A stretch of DNA of 15,325 nt from assembly GCA_028867235.1 (NCBI GenBank), contig JAGWGS010000011.1:1-15325 (forward strand). Direction: 5' to 3'. The translations under genes were made by a program, and so were the position numbers. A model generated the notes under the pieces. That model searched no databases and was not told the origin of the DNA. It worked only from the letters and a program-made list of their open reading frames with translations. Source of the stretch: Nitrososphaerota archaeon. GTDB taxonomy: Archaea > Thermoproteota > Nitrososphaeria > Nitrososphaerales > Nitrosopumilaceae. Shown piece by piece: positions 6,422-14,148 of this stretch. Numbering within the stretch: position 1 is the first letter of the stretch; every line of letters begins with the position of its first letter.

Positions 6422-7722
6422 TGTCTACTATAGCACCCCAGTTTAGACTTAGTAGATTCATAGCTTCTTTATTTGATCTAATCTTCTGGGTACTTCTTAT
6501 CTTCAGTCTTGTCGGATTACCAATAGTCTTCATTGTTCTATTCTACATCAAACTTCCTGTAATTAACGGCCAATTTATGACGCCATATCTGGCACTGACT
6601 TGGATGGCAGACCCATCACGTACACTTCCAATTGTAAAAAGTTTCATGCATACCACCATCTTTAGGGTGATGGCATTTCCGGGATTTGGATTTGCCGCTC
6701 TTCTTGCAGCTGCCACTATATTTGTTGAAAGAAAGTTCCTTGCAAAAATACAGCTTAGAGTAGGTCCACTGTATTGTGGAAAGATAGAAGGAATATTGCA
6801 ACTGATGGGTGACGGTTTCAAATTGATGAGTAAAGAAATCATTATTCCTGCAAAGGCTGACAAACCAATCTTCTGGGTTGGTCCATTGTTATTTGTAGGA
6901 ACTGCAGGCGCATTTGTTTCTCTTATTCCAGTTGCACCAGGTTGGGTTGTTGCAAATCCAAATGTTGGTTTGTTAGCAGTATTTGCCGTAATTGGTTTCT
7001 TCCCAATAATTGCAGTACTTACTGCATGGGCAGCAAATAGCAAGTGGACCTTCATTGGAGGTCTTAGAGCACTCCATCAAATGGTTGCATTTGAAATTCC
7101 ATTGATATTGTCTCTGCTGGGAGTGGTAATACTTTCTGGCAGTCTAAATCTCTCAAATATTGTAGAATCTCAAGAGCACTTTTGGTGGATTACATTTCTT
7201 CCAATTGGTGCTATAGTATTTTTCATTACAATACTGGCAGAACTTGAAAGAGTTCCATTTGATCTTCCAGAAGCAGAAAGTGAAATTGTAGCTGGATGGT
7301 TGACAGAGTTCTCTGGAATGATGTATGGATTGATTCAGCTTGGAACATATTTGAAATTATATGCATTTGCAGGATTGTTCACAGTTCTATTCCTTGGTGG
7401 TTGGAATGGTCCAATGGTTTGGCCTCCGTTCCCACAAGATATCATAACTCACGGAATAACAATTGGCCCAGTAACTGCCAAGTTCCCAGGATTACCACTA
7501 TTTGATCAAGATATGCTTAACGGAACACTGTGGTTTGTGATAAAAACTGTAGGAGTTATACTTTTGATATTATTACCTCGTGGAGTCTTCCCCCGAGTTA
7601 GAATTGATATGATATTGCATACTGGTTGGTACAAATTAATCGGTCTTGCATTCGTTAACATCTTTATAGCTCTCGGATTGCTATACGCAGGTGTCTTGGG
7701 ACCAGGAGGATTATTACATTGA
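6421..7722 (+). CDS. nuoH: NADH-quinone oxidoreductase-like complex, subunit H
   Basis: Membrane subunit that anchors the peripheral arm and lines the entrance to the quinone chamber. The signatures are ERKFLAKIQLRVGP (103-116) and the charged quinone-channel loop AELERVPFDLPEAESEIVAG (273-292). At 433 residues it is about 100 longer than typical bacterial NuoH. The extra length is an N-terminal stretch of some 65-75 residues with an additional hydrophobic helix (about 19-43), and a roughly 30-residue insert around 333-365 before the penultimate helices. GGAGG at 6406-6410 lies ten bases before the ATG. The start overlaps the nuoD stop by one base, and the stop overlaps the nuoI TTG start. 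Confidence 0.96.
   Translation: MSTIAPQFRLSRFIASLFDLIFWVLLIFSLVGLPIVFIVLFYIKLPVINGQFMTPYLALTWMADPSRTLPIVKSFMHTTIFRVMAFPGFGFAALLAAATIFVERKFLAKIQLRVGPLYCGKIEGILQLMGDGFKLMSKEIIIPAKADKPIFWVGPLLFVGTAGAFVSLIPVAPGWVVANPNVGLLAVFAVIGFFPIIAVLTAWAANSKWTFIGGLRALHQMVAFEIPLILSLLGVVILSGSLNLSNIVESQEHFWWITFLPIGAIVFFITILAELERVPFDLPEAESEIVAGWLTEFSGMMYGLIQLGTYLKLYAFAGLFTVLFLGGWNGPMVWPPFPQDIITHGITIGPVTAKFPGLPLFDQDMLNGTLWFVIKTVGVILLILLPRGVFPRVRIDMILHTGWYKLIGLAFVNIFIALGLLYAGVLGPGGLLH
7704..7710 (+). promoter_or_regulatory. Ribosome-binding site that supports the nuoI TTG start
   Basis: AGGAGGA is a near-perfect Shine-Dalgarno sequence lying eight bases before TTG 7719, inside the end of nuoH. It supports the unusual TTG start for nuoI. 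Confidence 0.65.
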
Positions 7723-8216
7723 GTAACATAGGTGGAATAATACGTGCCCTAAATTCGGGTGTGAAACATCTTGCAATAAAACGATTCACTCTGCGTTATC
7801 CGGAACAGAAACTAAAATTTGTAGGTGATGGTTTTCAATTCAATCCTGAAATTGGTGTAGGAATAGCTGGACTGCGTGGACGACACATACTATATCATGA
7901 ACACTGTACTGGTTGTCAGCTTTGTTCTGTAGCATGTGAGGGAATAGCAGAGGCCATCAGTATGGTCAAGGTTAACGAAACTTGGAAACACAACAAGAAA
8001 GCAATAATGCCACAGATAGATTATGGCAAATGTGTCTTCTGTGGTCTGTGTGTGGATGCATGTCCATTCTATGCATTATACATGACCAACGACTATGAAC
8101 TTTCTTCCTTTACAAAATCTGCTCTTATCTACACCCCGGCACAACTTGCTATAAAACCAAAGATTTCACAGGATGTTGAAATAAAGATCGATGACAGGGG
8201 TGCCTCACATGGTTGA
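7719..8216 (+). CDS. nuoI: NADH-quinone oxidoreductase-like complex, subunit I (ferredoxin-type)
   Basis: Peripheral subunit of 165 residues with two [4Fe-4S] clusters (N6a and N6b) that pass electrons toward N2 in NuoB. Two motifs are visible: Cys63, Cys66, Cys69 and Cys73 (CTGCQLCSVAC), and Cys105, Cys108, Cys111 and Cys115 (CVFCGLCVDACP). The proline that usually follows the last cysteine is kept in the second motif but is glutamate in the first. The N-terminal amphipathic part (1-25) would lie on the membrane. The start is TTG, overlapping the nuoH stop by four bases and preceded by AGGAGGA. Without NuoE, F and G here, NuoI is the outermost Fe-S protein of the complex and the likely docking point for a ferredoxin-like partner (inference). 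Confidence 0.96.
   Translation: MSNIGGIIRALNSGVKHLAIKRFTLRYPEQKLKFVGDGFQFNPEIGVGIAGLRGRHILYHEHCTGCQLCSVACEGIAEAISMVKVNETWKHNKKAIMPQIDYGKCVFCGLCVDACPFYALYMTNDYELSSFTKSALIYTPAQLAIKPKISQDVEIKIDDRGASHG
8196..8202 (+). promoter_or_regulatory. Ribosome-binding site candidate that places the nuoJ start
   Basis: AGGGGTG lies six bases before ATG 8209, whereas nothing similar precedes the upstream in-frame ATG at 8191. This favours the shorter nuoJ. Confidence 0.4.
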
Positions 8217-8721
8217 TTCTGTATTTTTAGCTCTTTCTGTTTTAACAATTGGTTCTGCAATTGTAGCGCTTGAGATTAGATCATTGATTTATGGTTCAAT
8301 AGCATTAATGCTTACTTTATCTGGTGTTGCAGGATTCTTCCTATTGCTTGACGCTCCATTTGTAGCGATGTTTCAACTCTCAGTATATGTTGGCTCTATT
8401 GCAGTTCTCATATTGTTTACAGTCATGCTGGTAAGACGAGACTTGATCTTCAACAAAGTTGAGGATAAACGTAGAAGATATGCTGGCATTGGACTAATGA
8501 TAGTACTCATGTTGGGCATTGGAACAATAATCATTGGTTCTGGACTAAAAACAATGGATACACACTCATCTGCAGTAGATTACAAAAAGATTGGAGAAGA
8601 CTTTCTGACATATTATTCACCTGCATTAATAGTAATGGCATTAATTCTAGCATCATCGATTATTGGTGCAATGACACTGGCAAGAAGGGAGGATGTAATA
8701 AATGACCAACGGGCTGATTGA
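8209..8721 (+). CDS. nuoJ: NADH-quinone oxidoreductase-like complex, subunit J
   Basis: Membrane subunit of 170 residues with about five predicted helices, part of the proximal proton-pumping region next to NuoA and NuoK. The family pattern of helix 3 is visible in FVAMFQLSVYVGSIAVLILF (about 48-67), where bacterial proteins have a QxxVYAGAI stretch with a pi-bulge. A charged loop (RRDLIFNKVEDKRRR) follows this helix. ATG 8209 was chosen because a G-rich site precedes it and homologues begin just before this first helix; ATG 8191 would add MTGVPH and overlap nuoI by 26 bases. The end overlaps the nuoK start by 20 bases, which suggests coupled translation. Confidence 0.93.
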   Translation: MVDSVFLALSVLTIGSAIVALEIRSLIYGSIALMLTLSGVAGFFLLLDAPFVAMFQLSVYVGSIAVLILFTVMLVRRDLIFNKVEDKRRRYAGIGLMIVLMLGIGTIIIGSGLKTMDTHSSAVDYKKIGEDFLTYYSPALIVMALILASSIIGAMTLARREDVINDQRAD

Positions 8722-9007
8722 TTTCATTCTAGTTTCAGTGGCATTACTTGCCATTGGAATCTATGGAATTGCTGTAAAGAGAAATGCAATTCGTATGCTG
8801 TTTGGAATTGAAATGGTTGTTAATTCTGCTAATCTAAATTTGGTAGCATTTTCACGATATATACCAAACAGTCAAGGACAAACATTTGCTCTCTTTTCCA
8901 TCGCCATAGCTGCTGCAGAAGTTGCAGTTGGACTAGCACTGGTAATAGTGGCATACAGAATGTACAGAAACATTGACATTGCAGACTTTAGGAGTTTGAA
9001 AGGATAA
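8702..9007 (+). CDS. nuoK: NADH-quinone oxidoreductase-like complex, subunit K
   Basis: Membrane subunit of 101 residues with three helices, homologous to MrpC. The two buried proton-path glutamates of the family are both present: Glu37 in FGIEMVVNSANL and Glu73 in AIAAAEVAVGLAL. Length and layout are standard. GGGAGGA at 8687-8693 lies eight bases before the ATG, inside nuoJ. The last base of the TAA is the first base of the nuoM ATG. The intact glutamates contrast with the lost glutamate in NuoA and lysine in NuoM. Confidence 0.96.
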   Translation: MTNGLIDFILVSVALLAIGIYGIAVKRNAIRMLFGIEMVVNSANLNLVAFSRYIPNSQGQTFALFSIAIAAAEVAVGLALVIVAYRMYRNIDIADFRSLKG

Positions 9008-10563
9008 TGCAATTCGTACTATTACAAGCTATATTCTTACCATTACTGCTCTCGCCAGTGGCATATTTCCTTGGACGCAAGGCTGGTGCAACAGCTGCAG
9101 CGTTATTTAGCTTTGGATTGTTGTTGTACTGCACCGTTCTAGTAATCACTCCAGCATTATCTGGAACATCATACGAGGAACATTACCAGTGGACTCAGTT
9201 ATTTGGTGAATTTGGTTTATTACTTGATGGTCTTGCATCACCCTTTGCAATCATCATATACGTTGTATCTACATTGGTTGCTCTTTTCTCAAAACCATAC
9301 ATGGTTTCAAGAATCACTAGAGTGTTTGAAGAAAAAATAAAAGAAAAACAATTGATTGGAGGAGGAACTGAAACAATTGAATCCGCCGCCACTAAAGATC
9401 ATGTCAATCACCAGATTGGTGCATACTATGCGCTCTTCCTTGTCATGGCAATGGGAATGCTTGGTACTGTACTTGCAACCAATCTGATAGAGTTCTATGT
9501 CTTCTTTGAGGTCATGCTCATTCCTGCATTTTTTATGTTGGCATTTTGGGGTTATGAATCAAGAAGAAGAGTTGCATTACTATTCTTCTTCTGGACTCAT
9601 GTAGGTGCCGTAATTCTTTTACTTGGATTTCTTTCAATTGGTCTAAGTGTTGGAAGCTTTAACTATTCTGATATCAAAACACATGGAATTCCACCCCATG
9701 TTCTTGGACTGGCCGCAGTTGCAATAATAGTTGGTCTCACAGTAAAGATGGCCTCATTTGTAGTTCACATGTGGCTACCACATGTCTACAAGGCATCGCC
9801 TACACCACTTAACGCATTATCATCTGGAGCAATGCTTGGAGTTGGCGCATATGGTTTCTTTAGACTAATAGTAATGCTGATGCCAGGTCAGTATGAACAC
9901 TTTGCGCTTGCATTGAATATCTGGGGCTTGGCCACAATGATCTATGGTGGAATCATGGCATTAGTCCAGGATGACATTAGGAAATTGTTTGCATATTCTA
10001 GTATTAGTCAGATGGGTTACATCTTGTTTGGAATTGGCTCTGCTTCTGCACTTGGACTTTCTGGCTCAGAAATGTTGTTTATCTCTCACAGCTTGGGTAA
10101 AGTAATTTTGTTTATGATGGCCGGTGCAATAATCTTGCAGGTGGGAACTAGAAGTATAACACAGATGGGAGGCCTTGCAGGAAAAATGCCAATAACTGCA
10201 GTGTGTTCTATGATTGGAGCTCTAACATTGATGGGTGTTCCACCAACAAGTGGATTCATGTCCGAGTGGACCATGTTCTATGGTGCATTACAAACTGCCA
10301 TCCAACAGGGTTCTATGATTAGAATGATTACATTTGGTCTTGGCCTTGTTGCAACAGTAATTACTATGGCGTATATCTTGTGGATGATAAAACGAGTCTT
10401 CTTTGGAAAACTTCCAGAACACTTGGAAAATACAAAAGAAGCTAATTGGTATGTAACAGGTCCAATGATGGTTCTTGCCGGGTTTAGTGTTGTTATTGGA
10501 ATATATCCTGATATCTTCTTTAACCAAATAATTCCTTTCATGAAGGGACTTGTAGGAGTTTAG
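9007..10563 (+). CDS. nuoM: NADH-quinone oxidoreductase-like complex, antiporter-like subunit M
   Basis: Proton-translocating membrane subunit of 518 residues with about 14 helices. Conserved charged residues seen are Glu168 (FFEVMLIPAF, TM5), Lys247 (LTVKMASFVVHMWLP, TM7) and Glu420 (GFMSEW, TM12). The central lysine of TM8, which in most NuoM/ND4 proteins follows PTxxSVLLAGxLL, is Gly278 here (GAMLGVGAYG). TM10 instead carries HSLGKVILF with Lys365, as in NuoL, NuoN and Mrp subunits, where most NuoM lack a lysine. A charged insert of about 35 residues (100-136) lies in the loop before TM4. nuoM precedes nuoL, reversed from the common bacterial L-M order. It was called M rather than L by length, by the Glu in TM12 and by gene order. 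Confidence 0.93.
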   Translation: MQFVLLQAIFLPLLLSPVAYFLGRKAGATAAALFSFGLLLYCTVLVITPALSGTSYEEHYQWTQLFGEFGLLLDGLASPFAIIIYVVSTLVALFSKPYMVSRITRVFEEKIKEKQLIGGGTETIESAATKDHVNHQIGAYYALFLVMAMGMLGTVLATNLIEFYVFFEVMLIPAFFMLAFWGYESRRRVALLFFFWTHVGAVILLLGFLSIGLSVGSFNYSDIKTHGIPPHVLGLAAVAIIVGLTVKMASFVVHMWLPHVYKASPTPLNALSSGAMLGVGAYGFFRLIVMLMPGQYEHFALALNIWGLATMIYGGIMALVQDDIRKLFAYSSISQMGYILFGIGSASALGLSGSEMLFISHSLGKVILFMMAGAIILQVGTRSITQMGGLAGKMPITAVCSMIGALTLMGVPPTSGFMSEWTMFYGALQTAIQQGSMIRMITFGLGLVATVITMAYILWMIKRVFFGKLPEHLENTKEANWYVTGPMMVLAGFSVVIGIYPDIFFNQIIPFMKGLVGV

Positions 10564-10565
10564 AC

Positions 10566-12650
10566 ATGGCTATCTTACCTTTTGATCTTAGTTCTGGATT
10601 TGGGGACCTGAGCGTCTGGGCAATCTGGATACTGCCATTTGCGGCTGCATTGATAATACCTGCTTTTGGTCGAGTCTCAAAAAGCTCAACAGGTTGGGTC
10701 GCAGTAGCATTTGCTCTTGCCAGTGCAATATCTGCAGTAACTCTACTTCCAGCCGCACTTGGTAATCATGAAATTCACAACCAAATACCGTGGATTTCAT
10801 CTATTGGACTCAAGGCTGGTGTACTTGCTGATCCACTTGCAGTAATAATGAGTAACATTGTGGCATGGATTTCATTTTTGATATTTGTGTACAGTACTGG
10901 TTACATGAAAGGAGACAAGGATCTTACTAGATTCTTCTTCTGGATGGCATTTTTCCTAGGCTCTATGCAGCTTATTGTTCTATCAGACAACTTTTTGCAA
11001 CTCTTCTTTGGTTGGGAAGGAGTAGGTCTTGCATCTTATGCACTAGTAGGGTTCTGGTATAGAGACAAGAAGAAGGATCATGTGGGAGTTGAGGGACGTC
11101 ATGTGCTTGGACTAGTAGATTATTACTCTCCAACTCATTCTGGAATGAAAGCATTCATCATGACAAAAGTAGGTGATATCATGATGCTTGCAGGAATGTT
11201 CCTTATCTTTGCATTTGCTGGAACTTTTGGATTTAGAGAACTTACTGCAAATACAAGCTGGGCTACTGCCATGTCTGCACAACACTTGCTCATTCCTGCT
11301 GCAGTGTTGTTGTTTGGCGGTGCAATAGGTAAATCTGCACAATTCCCACTCAACGAATGGTTGCTTGAAGCAATGACTGGACCTACCGCTGTATCTGCAC
11401 TCATTCATGCCGCAACCATGGTAAAAGCTGGTGTATTCTTAGTAGCACGTCTTGCTCCTCTCTTCTTTGCACTGGCCGCAATTGGAATTAACATGGATCA
11501 ATTCTTTGAGGTAATAGCCTGGGTTGGAGCCATAACTGCACTCTTGCTTGCTACTCAAGGAATGGTACATCCTGAAATAAAGAAAGTTCTTGCATATTCT
11601 ACTGGATCACAGATAGGTTACATGATGATGGCTCTTGGTGTAGCAGGTCTGTCTAAACAATTTGTTGATGGTTATACTGCTGGATTCTTCCACTTGATTT
11701 CACATGCTATGTTCAAAGCTTCTTTGTTCATGGCAGCTGGTTCTCTGTTACACATAGTAGGTTCTCGATTCATGACTGATATGGGCGGTCTTAGGAAGTA
11801 CATGAAAAAGACATATGCCTTCATGTGGGCAGCAGGACTTGGATTAATGGGAGCCCCATTCATAACTACTGGATTTTGGAGTAAGGATGCAATCTTTGCT
11901 GCAGTCTATCAATCTGGTAATTCTTGGGCAATTCCCTTGTTTGCAATAGCAGTTGTTACTGCTGTAATTACTGCATTTTACACAACTAGAATGATAGGTT
12001 TAGTGTTCTTTGGTAACAAGAGTAAACATGTTGAAGAATTAGAAAAAGAAGGACATCATATACATGAGGCCAGTCCATCCATGTGGATTCCATATGGAAT
12101 ACTTGCGGTACTAACAATTGGAGTTGGTGTTATGGGTCTTGCATTTGAACACCAAATCCATGATCTATTTGTAAATTACTTGGGCTCTACATTTGGAATA
12201 AAATCTAGTATGGATATAGTTGCTACTGACTCTCAATCATTACTTGGAGGATTCTTGCAAGGTATTAACCCAATAGCCTTGACGGCTTCACTTGCTGCAT
12301 TTGCGATTGGATTTGGACTCGGATACATATTTTACATTGGAAGATTTGTCGATCCTGTTAAATTTGTAAATTCAAATATTTTCTTTTATGCAATTCATAA
12401 GTTCTTCCTAAATAGATGGTATCTTAATGCAATAATCTATTGGGCATTTGTGGTAGCTCCACTGTATGCTGCTCGCGGTCTTTACAAATACTTTGAAAAT
12501 ATCGTATTGGAGGGATTCAATTTGGTTCCAGAAAGAACTATGGCAGGTGGTGCAAGAATAATGCAAGCAACACAGACAGGAGTCTCACAATCTTATCTGT
12601 ACATATTTGGAGTAGGTATACTAATCGTAGTATTCCTGTTGTTAATTTAG
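10566..12650 (+). CDS. nuoL: NADH-quinone oxidoreductase-like complex, antiporter-like subunit L
   Basis: Distal proton-pumping subunit of 694 residues. Key residues of the family are intact: Glu151 (FFGWEGVGLASYAL, TM5), Asp204 (TKVGD), Lys256 (GAIGKSAQFP, TM7), His281 and Lys287 (HAATMVKAGVFLVAR, TM8), His380 and Lys384 (HAMFKASLF, TM10), and Lys440-Asp441 (GFWSKDAIF, TM12). The C-terminal third contains the long lateral-helix region, ending in a TQTGVSQSY segment and a last hydrophobic helix (about 676-694), as in bacterial NuoL. An insert of about 20 residues (168-190) separates TM5 and TM6. AGGAG at 10554-10558 lies seven bases before the ATG. Confidence 0.96.
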   Translation: MAILPFDLSSGFGDLSVWAIWILPFAAALIIPAFGRVSKSSTGWVAVAFALASAISAVTLLPAALGNHEIHNQIPWISSIGLKAGVLADPLAVIMSNIVAWISFLIFVYSTGYMKGDKDLTRFFFWMAFFLGSMQLIVLSDNFLQLFFGWEGVGLASYALVGFWYRDKKKDHVGVEGRHVLGLVDYYSPTHSGMKAFIMTKVGDIMMLAGMFLIFAFAGTFGFRELTANTSWATAMSAQHLLIPAAVLLFGGAIGKSAQFPLNEWLLEAMTGPTAVSALIHAATMVKAGVFLVARLAPLFFALAAIGINMDQFFEVIAWVGAITALLLATQGMVHPEIKKVLAYSTGSQIGYMMMALGVAGLSKQFVDGYTAGFFHLISHAMFKASLFMAAGSLLHIVGSRFMTDMGGLRKYMKKTYAFMWAAGLGLMGAPFITTGFWSKDAIFAAVYQSGNSWAIPLFAIAVVTAVITAFYTTRMIGLVFFGNKSKHVEELEKEGHHIHEASPSMWIPYGILAVLTIGVGVMGLAFEHQIHDLFVNYLGSTFGIKSSMDIVATDSQSLLGGFLQGINPIALTASLAAFAIGFGLGYIFYIGRFVDPVKFVNSNIFFYAIHKFFLNRWYLNAIIYWAFVVAPLYAARGLYKYFENIVLEGFNLVPERTMAGGARIMQATQTGVSQSYLYIFGVGILIVVFLLLI

Positions 12651-12660
12651 GAGATAGAAA

Positions 12661-14148
12661 ATGATAGACTTTACATCAACACCAATCATCTTAACTGTAA
12701 TACTGGGAACAATAGGAATGTTAATTCCTGTCATAAATGTAGCAAGAAAAGAAAAAGGTTCTTCAGTTTATGGTGTGATAACACTTGGTGCACTGCTTGC
12801 ATCAATAGGATTTGTCATATACCAGATAGTTACAAAACAGATAACCCAATCTGCAATCTTTTCATCTAATGTACTTGTAGATGACAAATTTGGTTCATTC
12901 TTTGCAATAGCAATGCTAATTGTTGGAATAATGACAACAGTTGGTTCGTTTAACTATATGCGTAGCAGAGCAAACCCTGCTGTATACTATTCCCTAATCT
13001 TGCTTTCCTCTATTGGAATGGTACTGATTGCATATTCTACTGATTTAGTCATGTTGTTTGTATCATGGGAACTCATGAGTATTCCTACATACGTACTTGC
13101 TGGATATCTAAAGAAAGATCCATCCTCAAACGAGGCTGCCATCAAGTACTTTTTGTTTGGAGCCCTGTCATCTGGAATAATAATTTATGGAATATCTATT
13201 GCATACGGCCTAACAGGTTCTACCAATATAGAACAAGTGATAGCAGGATTTTCGCATCTCTCACCTGACATGATGCCTCTTGCTCTTCTTGCAGTAGGGA
13301 TGTTCATTGCAGGATTTGGATTCAAGATTGGTATTGTTCCATTCCATATGTGGCTACCAGATGCATACGAAGGTTCTCCGCCTACAATAGCAGCATTGCT
13401 TGCAGCTGGTACCAAAAAAGCTGGTTTTGCAGCAGCACTACGAGTAATAATTATGGGTGCAATAGCTCTGAACCTTCACTGGGCATTTGCACTTGCTGTA
13501 ATTGCAATAGTTACAATGACTGTAGGAAACTTGGCAGCAATAAGACAAAGAAATCTTACCAGAATGCTTGCATATTCAAGTATAGGTCAGGCCGGGTATA
13601 TCCTAATTGGTCTTAGCGTTGCACCAATATCTCCAATTGGAATACAGGCGTCGCTATTTCATATATTAAATCACTCTGTAATGAAAGCTGCTGCCTTTAT
13701 TGCGGTTGCAGGCATAGTTACAACTCTTGGAGTTACCCACATTGAAAAGATAAAAGGTCTTGGCAAAAAAATGCCCATTACCGCATTTGGTCTTACTATA
13801 TCATTACTTGCTCTCGCAGGTGTTCCACCACTTAATGGATTTTGGAGTAAATTGATGCTATTTGGTTCTGCAATAGACGCAGGACACACTGTATCGTGGG
13901 CCCCATATCTTGCAATAGCAGGAGTACTTAACAGTGCTCTTTCACTGGCTTATTATGGTTGGATAATACGAAAGATGTACTTTGAAGATGATGGAGAACA
14001 AAAGAGAGTCAAGGAACCCAAGTCTGTAATTGCAGTAATGATATTCTCAATCATATTCATAGTTGGAATAGGTGTCTATCCAGATCCAATAATCCAATTT
14101 GCAAAATCTGCAGTTCCAATAATGAGTGGATTGCCAGCTATACACTAA
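12661..14148 (+). CDS. nuoN: NADH-quinone oxidoreductase-like complex, antiporter-like subunit N
   Basis: Third antiporter-like membrane subunit, 495 residues and about 14 helices. The full set of charged residues is present: Glu137 (FVSWELMSIPTYV), Lys222 (GFGFKIGIVPFHMWLPDA), Lys252 (AGTKKAGF, TM8), Lys342 (HSVMKAAAF, TM10) and Lys397 (GFWSKLML, TM12). It is therefore a useful internal contrast to NuoM, which lacks the TM8 lysine. The start is supported by AGGAG at 12649-12653, seven bases before the ATG. It is the last gene of the nuo cluster; its final 11 bases overlap the end of the convergent prenyl synthase gene, so no separate terminator space exists. Confidence 0.96.
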   Translation: MIDFTSTPIILTVILGTIGMLIPVINVARKEKGSSVYGVITLGALLASIGFVIYQIVTKQITQSAIFSSNVLVDDKFGSFFAIAMLIVGIMTTVGSFNYMRSRANPAVYYSLILLSSIGMVLIAYSTDLVMLFVSWELMSIPTYVLAGYLKKDPSSNEAAIKYFLFGALSSGIIIYGISIAYGLTGSTNIEQVIAGFSHLSPDMMPLALLAVGMFIAGFGFKIGIVPFHMWLPDAYEGSPPTIAALLAAGTKKAGFAAALRVIIMGAIALNLHWAFALAVIAIVTMTVGNLAAIRQRNLTRMLAYSSIGQAGYILIGLSVAPISPIGIQASLFHILNHSVMKAAAFIAVAGIVTTLGVTHIEKIKGLGKKMPITAFGLTISLLALAGVPPLNGFWSKLMLFGSAIDAGHTVSWAPYLAIAGVLNSALSLAYYGWIIRKMYFEDDGEQKRVKEPKSVIAVMIFSIIFIVGIGVYPDPIIQFAKSAVPIMSGLPAIH

